DNA from: Desulfobacteraceae bacterium Eth-SRB1 | GTDB lineage: Bacteria > Desulfobacterota > Desulfobacteria > Desulfobacterales > ETH-SRB1 | Reading direction: 5' to 3' | NCBI GenBank assembly: GCA_004193555.1 | Contig: RPGP01000029.1 | Coordinates: 266,976 to 330,975 of the forward strand | DNA: 64,000 bases | Shown here: piece by piece, positions 44,794-53,852 of the stretch | Numbering within the stretch: position 1 is the first letter of the stretch | How the letters are laid out: each line of letters begins with the position of its first letter | Made by a program: the position numbers and the translations under genes | Notes under the pieces: model-generated | What the model was told of the DNA's origin: nothing | The model's input: the letters and a program-made list of their open reading frames with translations, nothing else | The model's database searches: none

Positions 44794-45239
44794 TAAAATA
44801 TTATGCACCATTATTTAATATTAATGGCTTATTATGAATTGAAAAATTATCATACGGCATATGCTGTGTCAAGATATTTGCTTTTTTGTAAAAGTTCAGC
44901 CACAAAAACACAAAAGGACTTTAATTTTAAAGCCTTATCAAAAAGAAAAGAAAAAAATGCGGCTGAATTATGCGGCTGAATTATTACGCTTTTTCAATTT
45001 CTTACGACTCCATCAAAAAATGATTTACAGGCTGCAAATTTAAATGTAATTATTCAAGTGGATAGGCTGAAGGCTGAAGACTATTAGGTAAAAGCGCCTT
45101 TAAAAGCCAAATTTTGTGCAAAAATCAAACATTCCAGCCAAAGTATGGCAATCGTGTTCTTCTGGCCCCTTCAGCCTTCAGTCTAAACGGCTTTAGCCTG
45201 ACTACGTGAGTAATTACGTTTAAGTCATAATAAAACATT
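44794..45239. repeat. Intergenic region with GGCTGAAGGCTGAAG inverted repeat
   Basis: No gene. GGCTGAAGGCTGAAGACT (about 45066-45083) is answered by CCCCTTCAGCCTTCAGTCT (about 45167-45185). CAGCCACAAAAACACAAAAG at 44898 resembles other CAGCCACAGA fragments. GACTACGTGAGTAATTAC near 45199 resembles 14338-14350. Confidence 0.5.
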
Positions 45240-45992
45240 ATGAGATATTTTTATATTAATCAATCAGATATTATCGGTTCAACATCGATAATCATTGGGA
45301 CTGATGCAAAACATATAAAAAAGGTGCTGCGACTGAAGCCAGGAGAAATGATAGGGCTTTTTGACGGCCTTGGCTTTGAATACGAAGCCAGAATAGTACA
45401 TTTAGCTGCCGACAGCGTTGAGGTATTGATAACCCGCAGATTCCCATCAAAAACAGAATCGCCTGTTAAAATTATTGTAGCACAGGCCTTTTTAAAAGAC
45501 AGGAAAATGGACACACTTGTCAGACAGCTATCGGAACTTGGAATAACAAAATGGATACCTTTTATTGCAAGTCGGTCTGTGCCGCAGCCGGACAAAAAAC
45601 GGCTTGCCGCTCGTACGGAAAGATGGGAAAAAATCGCAATTGAAGCCATGAAACAATGCAAGCGAGGCCGGATTACAGAAATCGGGGCAACACTATCCTT
45701 TGAAAATATATTAAAAACCGTAGAGGACTGTGATCTAAAGATAGTGTTTTATGAAAATGAAACAAAATCTATCAACTCAATACGTTCAAAACATGACAGA
45801 AATATTGGTGCAATTTGTATAATGCTTGGGCCGGAGGGAGGTTTTACATCACAAGAAATTGAAAGCGCAAGAAACTGCGGTTTCCACATTTGCGCCCTTG
45901 GCCCCCGCATAATGAAAGCTGAAACAGCTACTATTGCCGCATCTACTCTAATACAATATCTTTTTGGGGATATGGGGCTAAATATTTCTTGA
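45240..45992 (+). CDS. rsmE: 16S rRNA (uracil(1498)-N(3))-methyltransferase
   Basis: SPOUT-class methyltransferase modifying U1498 of 16S rRNA. It has an N-terminal PUA-like domain (IGTDAKHIKKVLRLKPGEMI) and the C-terminal knot with MLGPEGGFTSQEIESARNCG and the SAM-binding ALGPRIMKAETATIAA. Length 250 aa is normal. It is followed 40 bases later by tRNA-Phe on the same strand. Upstream there is no prmA, which often accompanies it. Confidence 0.94.
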   Translation: MRYFYINQSDIIGSTSIIIGTDAKHIKKVLRLKPGEMIGLFDGLGFEYEARIVHLAADSVEVLITRRFPSKTESPVKIIVAQAFLKDRKMDTLVRQLSELGITKWIPFIASRSVPQPDKKRLAARTERWEKIAIEAMKQCKRGRITEIGATLSFENILKTVEDCDLKIVFYENETKSINSIRSKHDRNIGAICIMLGPEGGFTSQEIESARNCGFHICALGPRIMKAETATIAASTLIQYLFGDMGLNIS

Positions 45993-46031
45993 CAAAAATC
46001 CTGACTTCTAATTAATATATTATTTTTTTAA

Positions 46032-46104
<73 letters not shown>

Positions 46105-46165
46105 CTTTTAAAATTTTAGAGATCTGAGACCTTTGCAAAAAGCCTGCTGCTAAAAAATGATGATG

Positions 46166-46609
46166 CTATCCATTTTGAGGCACAGCGGAAGAATGATGGT
46201 CGATGATTTTCCATTCACCATCCCTGTTCTTGCGATAAACAAAAGTATAACGAGCTGGTATGTTCATCATTTTTCCATCCTTCTCATAAAAAAATGTGTA
46301 ATAACCAGAATTTACGGCTATATCGTCATATACTCTTACCATGGGTTTGTAGTAGATTGCATTTAAATGTTCCAACCGCATGAAATGTTCAAAATAATCC
46401 TTTGTTCCTTCAGGAGTTGTCCGCAGAAAAGGTGATACAGTGCCCCAGAAAACGGCATCTTCAGCATACAACTTCACCACAGTGTCTGGATCGGTAGTGG
46501 TAACGGCCTTAATCCATTTGTCCATTGTCTTCAGGATTGACTGTTGTTCTTCAGTTAATTGTTGGATAATTCCCTCTTGATCTTTAAAAATGGTGTCATT
46601 TTTTTTCAT
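46166..46609 (-). CDS. NTF2-like / CaMKII-association-domain-like protein
   Basis: Cone-shaped NTF2-like fold protein. ILKTMDKWIKAVTTTDPDTV, then VKLYAEDAVFWGTVSPFLRT, opens the domain and WKIIDHHSSAVP closes it, as in the SgcJ/EcaC and CaMKII-association families. I start at 46609 (MKKNDTIF), preceded by AGGGGAAG, because upstream residues look untranslated. Such proteins bind small ligands or act as isomerases; nothing here fixes a substrate. The gene is downstream of a ferredoxin, separated by a perfect hairpin. Confidence 0.75.
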   Translation of the reverse strand: MKKNDTIFKDQEGIIQQLTEEQQSILKTMDKWIKAVTTTDPDTVVKLYAEDAVFWGTVSPFLRTTPEGTKDYFEHFMRLEHLNAIYYKPMVRVYDDIAVNSGYYTFFYEKDGKMMNIPARYTFVYRKNRDGEWKIIDHHSSAVPQNG

Positions 46610-46686
46610 GTAAGCTTCCCCTGTTTTTTTTGTTAAATCCAATAAAAAACATCGGTCTTTGTTTTGCCTATAGTCCAAACAAAAGC

Positions 46687-46725
46687 GATTCGAGACCTTT
46701 GAACATTTTTCAAAGGTCTCGAATC
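46687..46725. repeat. Perfect 15-bp stem-loop after the ferredoxin gene
   Basis: GATTCGAGACCTTTG (46687-46701) and CAAAGGTCTCGAATC (46711-46725) form a perfect stem around AACATTTTT, directly after the ferredoxin stop codon at 46727. Related GAGACCTTTG scraps occur at 46127 and 49441. It may end or attenuate transcription, though no T-tract follows on the gene strand. Confidence 0.65.
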
Positions 46726-46726
46726 A

Positions 46727-47104
46727 TTAGGGCTCAGATGCGGCATTTACGGCCATGTCATCTTTTAAAGCTTTTAGCTTCTCAATTGTAACTTCGGCCA
46801 CCTTTCGTTCTTTGTTGAAAAAACGGATCATGCGCTCCATAAACGCTTGCTGCTCAGCAGAGGTATCATAGTATTTTAAAAGCTTACTGGTTTTTTCGAG
46901 ATGCTCACTTACCTGCTCCGGAATTTTTTCACTATCATGCCGCACTGCCTCCTCAGGACAAACATCATGGCACTTTCCACAACGAATACACGACTCTTCG
47001 TCGATCTGAGCTTTGTTCATTTCATTGAACGTGATCACCTCCACCGGACATTCATCCATACAAATGCCGCAGCCATTGCACATCTCCTGATTAACCCATG
47101 GCAT
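46727..47104 (-). CDS. Ferredoxin-like 2x[4Fe-4S] protein
   Basis: Two cluster-binding motifs are complete: CNGCGICMDECPVEVI (near residue 9) and CIRCGKCHDVCPEEAV (near 38). A C-terminal helical tail of about 60 residues (SEHLEKTSKLLKYYDTSAEQ) is unusual for a small ferredoxin and may dock it to a partner. Cytoplasmic electron carrier in an anaerobe is the sensible reading. The ATG is followed by PWVNQEMCNGCG. A lysine-rich mini-gene and a SEC-C protein lie upstream on the same strand and may be co-transcribed. Confidence 0.88.
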   Translation of the reverse strand: MPWVNQEMCNGCGICMDECPVEVITFNEMNKAQIDEESCIRCGKCHDVCPEEAVRHDSEKIPEQVSEHLEKTSKLLKYYDTSAEQQAFMERMIRFFNKERKVAEVTIEKLKALKDDMAVNAASEP

Positions 47105-47154
47105 CTTTCAGTCTCCTTTTTTTGCTTTTCAACTCACTTCCCTGCGCTCGGTAT

Positions 47155-47259
47155 TTATTTCTTCTTTTCTTTTTTCAATTTTCGTTTTTCCTTTAGATTA
47201 AACTTGGCTGTTTTCTGTTGTTCCTTTTTTCCTTTATCTTTTTTCCCTTTATCACCCAT
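47155..47259 (-). CDS. Lysine-rich mini-protein, 34 aa
   Basis: A short frame begins MGDKGKKDKGKKEQQKTAKF and ends in KKEKKK, stop at 47155-47157. It has a strong GCGAGGAGGAACAG ribosome-binding site eight to fourteen bases before the ATG. More than 40% of residues are lysine or arginine, so a nucleic-acid- or ribosome-binding role is plausible. It lies between the SEC-C gene and the ferredoxin gene on the same strand. Real translation is likely from the ribosome-binding site, but unproven. Confidence 0.6.
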   Translation of the reverse strand: MGDKGKKDKGKKEQQKTAKFNLKEKRKLKKEKKK

Positions 47260-47294
47260 ATCTGTTCCTCCTCGCTTAAGAATGTAAAATAGCC

Positions 47295-47582
47295 TTATTT
47301 ACCACAGCATTTTTTATACTTCTTCCCGCTTCCACACGGGCATGGCTCGTTGCGCCCAACTCTCTTTTCAGCTATCATGGTTTTGGGTGGATTCAATAAT
47401 ATCTCTAAATCGGTAATATCCTCTGGTTTGTCTGGTTCCAATCCAATTGTATATTTCCAACCGTTTTTTTCAAATATCGACACTACTTCTTTCGATCTTT
47501 CTTCTGTTTGAACAGTAACAAAAGCAGGATTCTTTTCAGAACCTAATTTTACTGTTTTTTTACCATCAAATATTTTTTTCAT
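47295..47582 (-). CDS. SEC-C motif metal-binding protein
   Basis: The C-terminus [20 protein letters not shown] is the SEC-C zinc motif of SecA and many stress or quality-control proteins. The N-terminal 75 residues form a small alpha/beta domain ([40 protein letters not shown]) matching PBPRA1643-type SWIM/SEC-C proteins. I use the ATG at 47582 (MKKIFDG) rather than one ten codons earlier. A perfect CTCAATTGAGC hairpin lies just upstream. Function beyond zinc binding is unknown. Confidence 0.82.
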   Translation of the reverse strand: MKKIFDGKKTVKLGSEKNPAFVTVQTEERSKEVVSIFEKNGWKYTIGLEPDKPEDITDLEILLNPPKTMIAEKRVGRNEPCPCGSGKKYKKCCGK

Positions 47583-47608
47583 CTTATCACCATATAAAAT
47601 TTTATACC

Positions 47609-47635
47609 TCAATTGAGCGAAAAGCTCAATTGAGA
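47609..47635 (-). promoter_or_regulatory. Perfect 11-bp hairpin upstream of the SEC-C gene
   Basis: CTCAATTGAGC and GCTCAATTGAG pair perfectly around GAAAA/TTTTC, 27 bases before the start codon at 47582. It could be an operator or a leader-RNA hairpin. Confidence 0.5.
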
Positions 47636-47639
47636 GTTG

Positions 47640-48020
47640 TCAATGGCCATGGTGCTGGGGCGTTTAAAATTTTTGCCTTCCCTGTCTGCGTGCAACGCAC
47701 AGGCAGGCTTGTACTTGAACCCCAGTTAAATATAAAAACAAATTTAACGGGGCAGGCAAAATTGAGCATTTTTCAAAGGTTTCTGTATTATAATGCGGAT
47801 AATTGATTTTCTATTGCGAAAAACATTATAATTTTACTATAAATATGTCAATGTTTGATATTATATTGGTAATAAACGGAAAAGGGAGGTTGCCCAATAA
47901 AAGAGCTGCCTTCAGCGCTAAGCGTCTCTCTTTATGGATCATCTCAAAAAAGGCTGGCAGAATCATTCGGAACAGGAACCATATAAACTATATATTAAGA
48001 TCTTCGAAAGAGGTTTTGAA
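47640..48020. other. Gene-free stretch before the recQ remnant
   Basis: No supported gene. It contains an inverted pair CCTGTCTGCGTGC / GCACAGGCAGG (about 47682-47709) and a GAGCATTTTTCAAAGGTTTC fragment (about 47764-47783) related to the hairpin at 46687. Confidence 0.4.
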
Positions 48021-48928
48021 ATGACTTCTAATCAGGCAAAAACCATTTTACAAAATGTATTCGGATATGACGAATTCCGCAATTGTCAACCTATGGTATT
48101 GGAAAGGATTATTCTAAAAAGCAGTGGCTGCAATTGTCACGGCAGCTTCTCCATAAAGAACTCATGATTCAGGATATGGAATTCGGAGGTTTAAAACTTA
48201 CGAAAAAAGCATGGGCTGTTCTAAATGGGAAAGAAACTTTTTCAGGAAGGATCGAAGAAGAACAGGCAGATGAGATTTCCGGCAAGGTATCAGGAAAAGA
48301 TGCCATGCCGGAACATGACAGGGATTTATTCGATATATTGCGTAAAAAACGAAAGGAGATAGCAGACGCCGCAAACGTTCCGCCTTATGTTATTTTCTCC
48401 GATAAAACCCTGATTGAAATGGCGGCTTTTTTTCCACAGACAAAAGAACGATTGCTGGAAATTCACGGCATTGGCCAGGTAAAATTAGAAAAATACGGTT
48501 CGATCTTCCTGGAAATTATTCATAAATATTGCCGTACCCATCAAATTGAAGAACGGCAAAAGATAATCAATACAACTGTTAAGAAAAATTCTGAATCAGT
48601 CAGCAAGCCAAGACATATTGTAATTGGAGATGCATATAATTCCGGCCGGTCGATTCCCGATATTATGACCGCATTCAGCATTAAACAGGATACGATTTTA
48701 AACCACCTGTATAAATACCTGCAAGAAGGACATAAACTCAGATCTGATGATGAGTTGTTAACGCTGTCAACGCTTCCAGACGATCATAAAGCACGGACTG
48801 TTGAAGCATTCAAAAAAACAGGCACGGAATTTTTAAAGCCCGCTTTTGATGCACTTTGCGGGGAAATAAGTTATAATGAACTAAAAATCTTCAGACTCTA
48901 CTGTTTGAACAAAAACAAATTAATTTAG
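48021..48928 (+). pseudogene. recQ: recQ helicase gene with the helicase core deleted
   Basis: The first 20 codons (MTSNQAKTILQNVFGYDEFR) are the RecQ N-terminus. At about 48090 the sequence jumps, with a frame change, to the RecQ C-terminal zinc/winged-helix region (YGIGKDYSKKQWLQLSRQLL, then HKELMIQDMEFGGLKLT), followed by an HRDC domain (FDILRKKRKEIADAANVPPY) and a C-terminal helix-turn-helix. Both helicase lobes, about 450 residues, are gone, so no DNA unwinding is possible. A frame from 48083 to 48928 could still make an HRDC-containing fragment. The deletion is clean, one junction. Confidence 0.85.
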
Positions 48929-48963
48929 ACAGGATGAATCCGCCTGAAATGTTTGATGTTTTT

Positions 48964-49440
48964 TCAACCTTTTTTCAGCGCAAACAAACAAATCTCGTCT
49001 CCCGAACATTGCCTCGATATTACCTCAAAATCCATATCTTCCATAAATTCTTTGGCAAAGACACCATACTCGACAGAACATATTACAGCACTGATCCTCT
49101 CTGCCAGATGCTCTCGATGCGATTTTTTTAACAAAGCGAGCCATGGACATTTCTTGATGGTGATATTAATCTGTGAATCTTTCTTCAGGATTTCGCTCAC
49201 AAAATCTTCGGCATCCAGCTTGAATTTGAGAGCGCTTATCAGATCCTCCTCCGTGGCGGTTTCCAGATTCAACAACTCTTTTATCTTCCTGGCCTGTATC
49301 TTCGGCAGTATTTCCCAGACCCTGCCATCGACCTCAAGAGCCTTGTCAAATGAGTCTGCTTTCTCAAGCATCATAAACCACAGACCATCTACAGCAAGAA
49401 AACATTTTTTGAAATATTCACTTAATACTTGTGAGTCCAT
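48964..49440 (-). CDS. DUF6125-like protein, 158 aa
   Basis: A helical protein with the pattern EYFKKCFLAVDGLWFMMLEK near the N-terminus, a central RVWEILPKIQARKIKELLNL and a C-terminal FMEDMDFEVISRQCSGDEIC with a cysteine. It resembles DUF6125/L-2-amino-thiazoline-4-carboxylate-hydrolase-like proteins found in anaerobes. Conserved tryptophans and cysteines suggest small-molecule binding. It stands alone, convergent with the recQ remnant and separated from the CRISPR region by about 270 gene-free bases. Function is uncertain. Confidence 0.6.
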   Translation of the reverse strand: MDSQVLSEYFKKCFLAVDGLWFMMLEKADSFDKALEVDGRVWEILPKIQARKIKELLNLETATEEDLISALKFKLDAEDFVSEILKKDSQINITIKKCPWLALLKKSHREHLAERISAVICSVEYGVFAKEFMEDMDFEVISRQCSGDEICLFALKKG

Positions 49441-49710
49441 ACGAAACCTTTGAAAAATGTTTCCCGCAGAAGCGGGGGTGAAACGATTATCCCACGATGC
49501 TTTTACACAACATTTATCTTCTTGCGGTGAAGGACTCTGATTACAGCCCAGATTATTTTTTCACCCCGTTTTGCCGATTGGTGAAGCGCGCCTGCATGGG
49601 GAGCGACGCCGGGAGCGTAATATATTTTGTGGTTTTTTTTAGTTTTGATATAAACCCTCCACCTCTGGTGGAGGACCCGGATAGGTTCTACCGATCCGGT
49701 GAGAAATAAT
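49441..49710. other. Gene-free stretch before the IS200 remnant
   Basis: No gene is supported. AAACCTTTGAAAAATGTTTC at 49443-49462 belongs to the GAGACCTTTG fragments. CACCTCTGGTGGAGGACCC (about 49661) is a short stem. GATTGGTGAAGCGCGCCTGC...GCGACGCC around 49575-49610 is GC-rich compared with its surroundings and may be another element remnant. Confidence 0.4.
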
Positions 49711-49762
49711 ATAGGTAATTCCCCAGGAAAGCCCAGAAGGGCAGACAGGAGGAATTACCTAT
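49711..49762 (+). promoter_or_regulatory. Translation-masking hairpin of an IS200-type transposase
   Basis: ATAGGTAATTCC (49711-49722) pairs perfectly with GGAATTACCTAT (49751-49762), with an inner GCCC/GGGC stem (731-734/739-742). The 3' arm abuts the AGGAGG at 49747-49752 and includes the ATG at 49761, so the folded RNA would hide the transposase start, as reported for IS200 leaders. Confidence 0.7.
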
Positions 49763-50045
49763 GCATGATTAAACAAGTTTATCGCATGTAAGATGGGATT
49801 GCAAATACCATGTTGTATTTGTTCCCAAGTATCGCAAGAGGAAGCTGTACGGGAAGTTTAGGTCGCGAGTTGGAGAGATTTTACGCAATTTATGTCGACA
49901 ACGTGGGGTGGATTTGCTCGAGGGCCATTTGATGCCAGACCACATCCATATGTGTTTAAGGTTTCCGCCGAAGTACAGCATATCGTTTGTAATTGGATTT
50001 TTGAAAGGCAAAAGTGCCGTCGTATTGATCCATAACGGCACGAGG
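49761..50045 (+). pseudogene. IS200/IS605-type transposase TnpA remnant, cut off by the CRISPR array
   Basis: The start MHD is followed by TAA where related enzymes have tyrosine, then the frame continues TSLSHVRWDCKYHVVFVPKY...LLEGHLMPDHIHMCLRFPPK...FLKGKSAVV. The HUH motif is intact as DHIHM, but the C-terminal third with the catalytic tyrosine is missing because the first CRISPR repeat begins at 50046. So the copy has both a nonsense codon at position 4 and a 3' truncation. The leader hairpin remains. It marks the leader-distal edge of the array. Confidence 0.85.
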
Positions 50046-51721
50046 CGGTTCATCCCCACGCCTGTGGGGAACATGGGTTTTTTGGGACAAGTAATCATTT
50101 AAAGTCCGGTTCATCCCCACGCCTGTGGGGAACATCTACCGCCTGAAATTGCTATCCAGATATTAGACGGTTCATCCCCACGCCTGTGGGGAACATGACA
50201 TCCCAGAGCCATCCTTAATATAAGGATACGGTTCATCCCCACGCCTGTGGGGAACATTTTTCAGGCAATACGAGATTACAAGATATATTCGGTTCATCCC
50301 CACGCCTGTGGGGAACATTATCAGACGTTATCAGACGTTGTGCGCTAATCCGGTTCATCCCCACGCCTGTGGGGAACATGCATTCTGAAAAATCTAATGT
50401 CCTTCCAGAACCGGTTCATCCCCACGCCTGTGGGGAACATAATCAACAGGAGGCTATGCACGAACAGGAAGTCGGTTCATCCCCACGCCTGTGGGGAACA
50501 TCGTCAAGATACATGGCCAGGGTCACTGATGGGAGGTTCATCCCCACGCCTGTGGGGAACATATTCTGATTCTGTTTTCGACCTCCGGGAATACCGGTTC
50601 ATCCCCACGCCTGTGGGGAACATCGCCCTGACATCTGAACGAAAAGCCGTAATGACGGTTCATCCCCACGCCTGTGGGGAACATCGGGGTCTCATTGTAT
50701 AAACCGGTCAGGAAAGCGGTTCATCCCCACGCCTGTGGGGAACATCCTTTGAAATAGATGTCTTTCGTGAATCCGTCCGGTTCATCCCCACGCCTGTGGG
50801 GAACATATTATGTATTTCCTCCTGTTTCAAATCCCAAACGGTTCATCCCCACGCCTGTGGGGAACATCTGGTAGTCGGGTGTAATCGGGTTATATCGGGC
50901 GGTTCATCCCCACGCCTGTGGGGAACATCGTATGTACTCAGATGCCCTAATGACAACGCTCGGTTCATCCCCACGCCTGTGGGGAACATACGTGACGCCG
51001 CAGGACGAAAAGCCTGTGAAGCGGTTCATCCCCACGCCTGTGGGGAACATGCATGGATTCACGCTTTAGAAAACCAGTAGTACGGTTCATCCCCACGCCT
51101 GTGGGGAACATGGATGTCAAGAAAAGCCTCGAAAATATGTGAACGGTTCATCCCCACGCCTGTGGGGAACATGATTATACGTTATCAGACGTTGTGCGCT
51201 AATCCGGTTCATCCCCACGCCTGTGGGGAACATATGTACGTTGATGAAGAATCTGAGAACCTCGGCGGTTCATCCCCACGCCTGTGGGGAACATTAATGA
51301 TGTCAGATCAATGTACAGGTTTTAGTCGGTTCATCCCCACGCCTGTGGGGAACATCCAGGTGGTAGGTCAAACCCTTTCTCGCGGAACGGTTCATCCCCA
51401 CGCCTGTGGGGAACATTATTTATGACCCTGACGGAAACGGCTTTGAAGCGGTTCATCCCCACGCCTGTGGGGAACATTATAGATCAATTCCCACGCATCG
51501 GGTTCGTCACGGTTCATCCCCACGCCTGTGGGGAACATTGCAGTATTGTCAGATTCCACGGATTCAGCGGCGGTTCATCCCCACGCCTGTGGGGAACATG
51601 ATCAAAATTTAGTTTATCACACTACAAATTACGGTTCATCCCCACGCCTGTGGGGAACATGGGAGAGACCTTTACCGTGAGGGATTCGCCAACGGTTCAT
51701 CCCCACGCCTGTGGGGAACAT
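50046..51721 (-). CRISPR. Type I-E CRISPR array: 28 repeats, 27 spacers
   Basis: 28 repeats of 29 bp start every 61 bp exactly (50046, 50107 ... 51693), with 27 spacers all 32 bp. On the transcribed (reverse) strand the repeat starts ATGTTCCCCACAGGCGTGGG and ends GATGAACCG, a palindromic CCCCACAGGCGTGGGG stem like the E. coli I-E repeat. Orientation follows from repeat homology and from cas2 and the leader lying on the right. The only repeat variant is at 50534, whose first + strand base is A instead of C. Spacers at 50319-50350 and 51173-51204 are 29/32 identical. Frames across the array are artefacts. Confidence 0.99.
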
Positions 51722-51812
51722 ACTTCCTGGAACATATTGAAATCAGGAAGCTTTTTTTGTGACCAGATTTTTACCGAAATTTTTCAATGTTACCTTATGA
51801 AAATTCAAATTG
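51722..51812 (-). promoter_or_regulatory. CRISPR leader
   Basis: The 91 AT-rich bases between cas2 and the first repeat. On the reverse strand TTGACA (51816-51811, overlapping the cas2 stop) and TAACAT about 18 bases later make a possible promoter. An inverted repeat CTTCCTG/CAGGAAG (about 51723-51751) lies next to the first repeat, a plausible structural or integration signal. Confidence 0.6.
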
Positions 51813-53070
<1,258 letters not shown>

Positions 53071-53076
53071 TGGGGC

Positions 53077-53831
53077 TCATTTCTTTTTTTTACTCGACAG
53101 TCGTTTCCTGCTTTCAGGTTCGGTCAGATAGTTTTCCGGTCTGACCACCTTGTCTCCGGTCTCATTTTCCAACTTTTTCCGGGCGTCACCTGCGATCTTG
53201 CCGCCCTTGCGGGCCGCGGTTTTGTTTTCACCAAAGCCCTGGGCATCCTTCTTGCGGGAAATCTCGGTAGTGGCAGCCTCGCCGAAGGGGTAAGCCCAAA
53301 GGCGGCCTTAGAGATTTCCGAAGTAAGGATAGCGTATTCCGGTTCACCTTTTACACCGCGTTTCTGCCATTCATCAGTCAACTCAGCCCGGATGGCAATG
53401 CCACGCATCCGCTTCTCAATCCAGACGTCGGAATACCCCTTAGCACGGTAAATGGCCTTGGTACGCTTACTTGCCAGCTCCGGGTCCTCGATCTCCTGAA
53501 CCCGTTCATAGCCGACCTTGGCCAGCCAGCGCTTGAAGGGTTCGGCTTTGGATGAGGGAATGGACTGGATAATGCGGAAAATGCCCTCGGTATTGGCGGA
53601 ATCGGTTTGCCTCATCTTACCGTCGGGGGCGATCAATTTCAACCCGTGACAAAATGTCACGACTTCACTCCCTTCCGCTTTAAGTCTTTGTTTTAATTTC
53701 CGCCAATAGGCTCCTGCGTCGGCGCTGCCAGTAAGTACTTCGCATACATCGACGACCGAAAACCACCATTCATTATTATAAAGAGCCCGCCTAATTTCTT
53801 TGCCCTTAAAAACAACCAATTTGTTTTCCAT
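53077..53831 (-). pseudogene. Bro-N domain protein with internal deletion and frameshift
   Basis: The N-terminal BRO-N domain (about 1-115: MENKLVVFKGKEIRRALYNN, WWFSVVDVCEVLTGSADAGA, WLAKVGYERVQEIEDPELA) is intact, with a good GGGAGC ribosome-binding site. After AILTSEISKAAFGL (near 53285) the expected middle segment is missing and the frame shifts. The open frame continues with unrelated arginine/proline-rich residues to 53124. The family C-terminus (GEAATTEISRKKDAQGFGEN, KTAARKGGKIAGDARKKLEN, RPENYLTEP) is still readable in the other frame and ends at 53077, six bases from cas1. The ancestor was therefore fitted into the cas operon. A 235-aa altered product may still be made. Confidence 0.8.
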
Positions 53832-53852
53832 ATCTTGCTCCCTAAATCCGTT

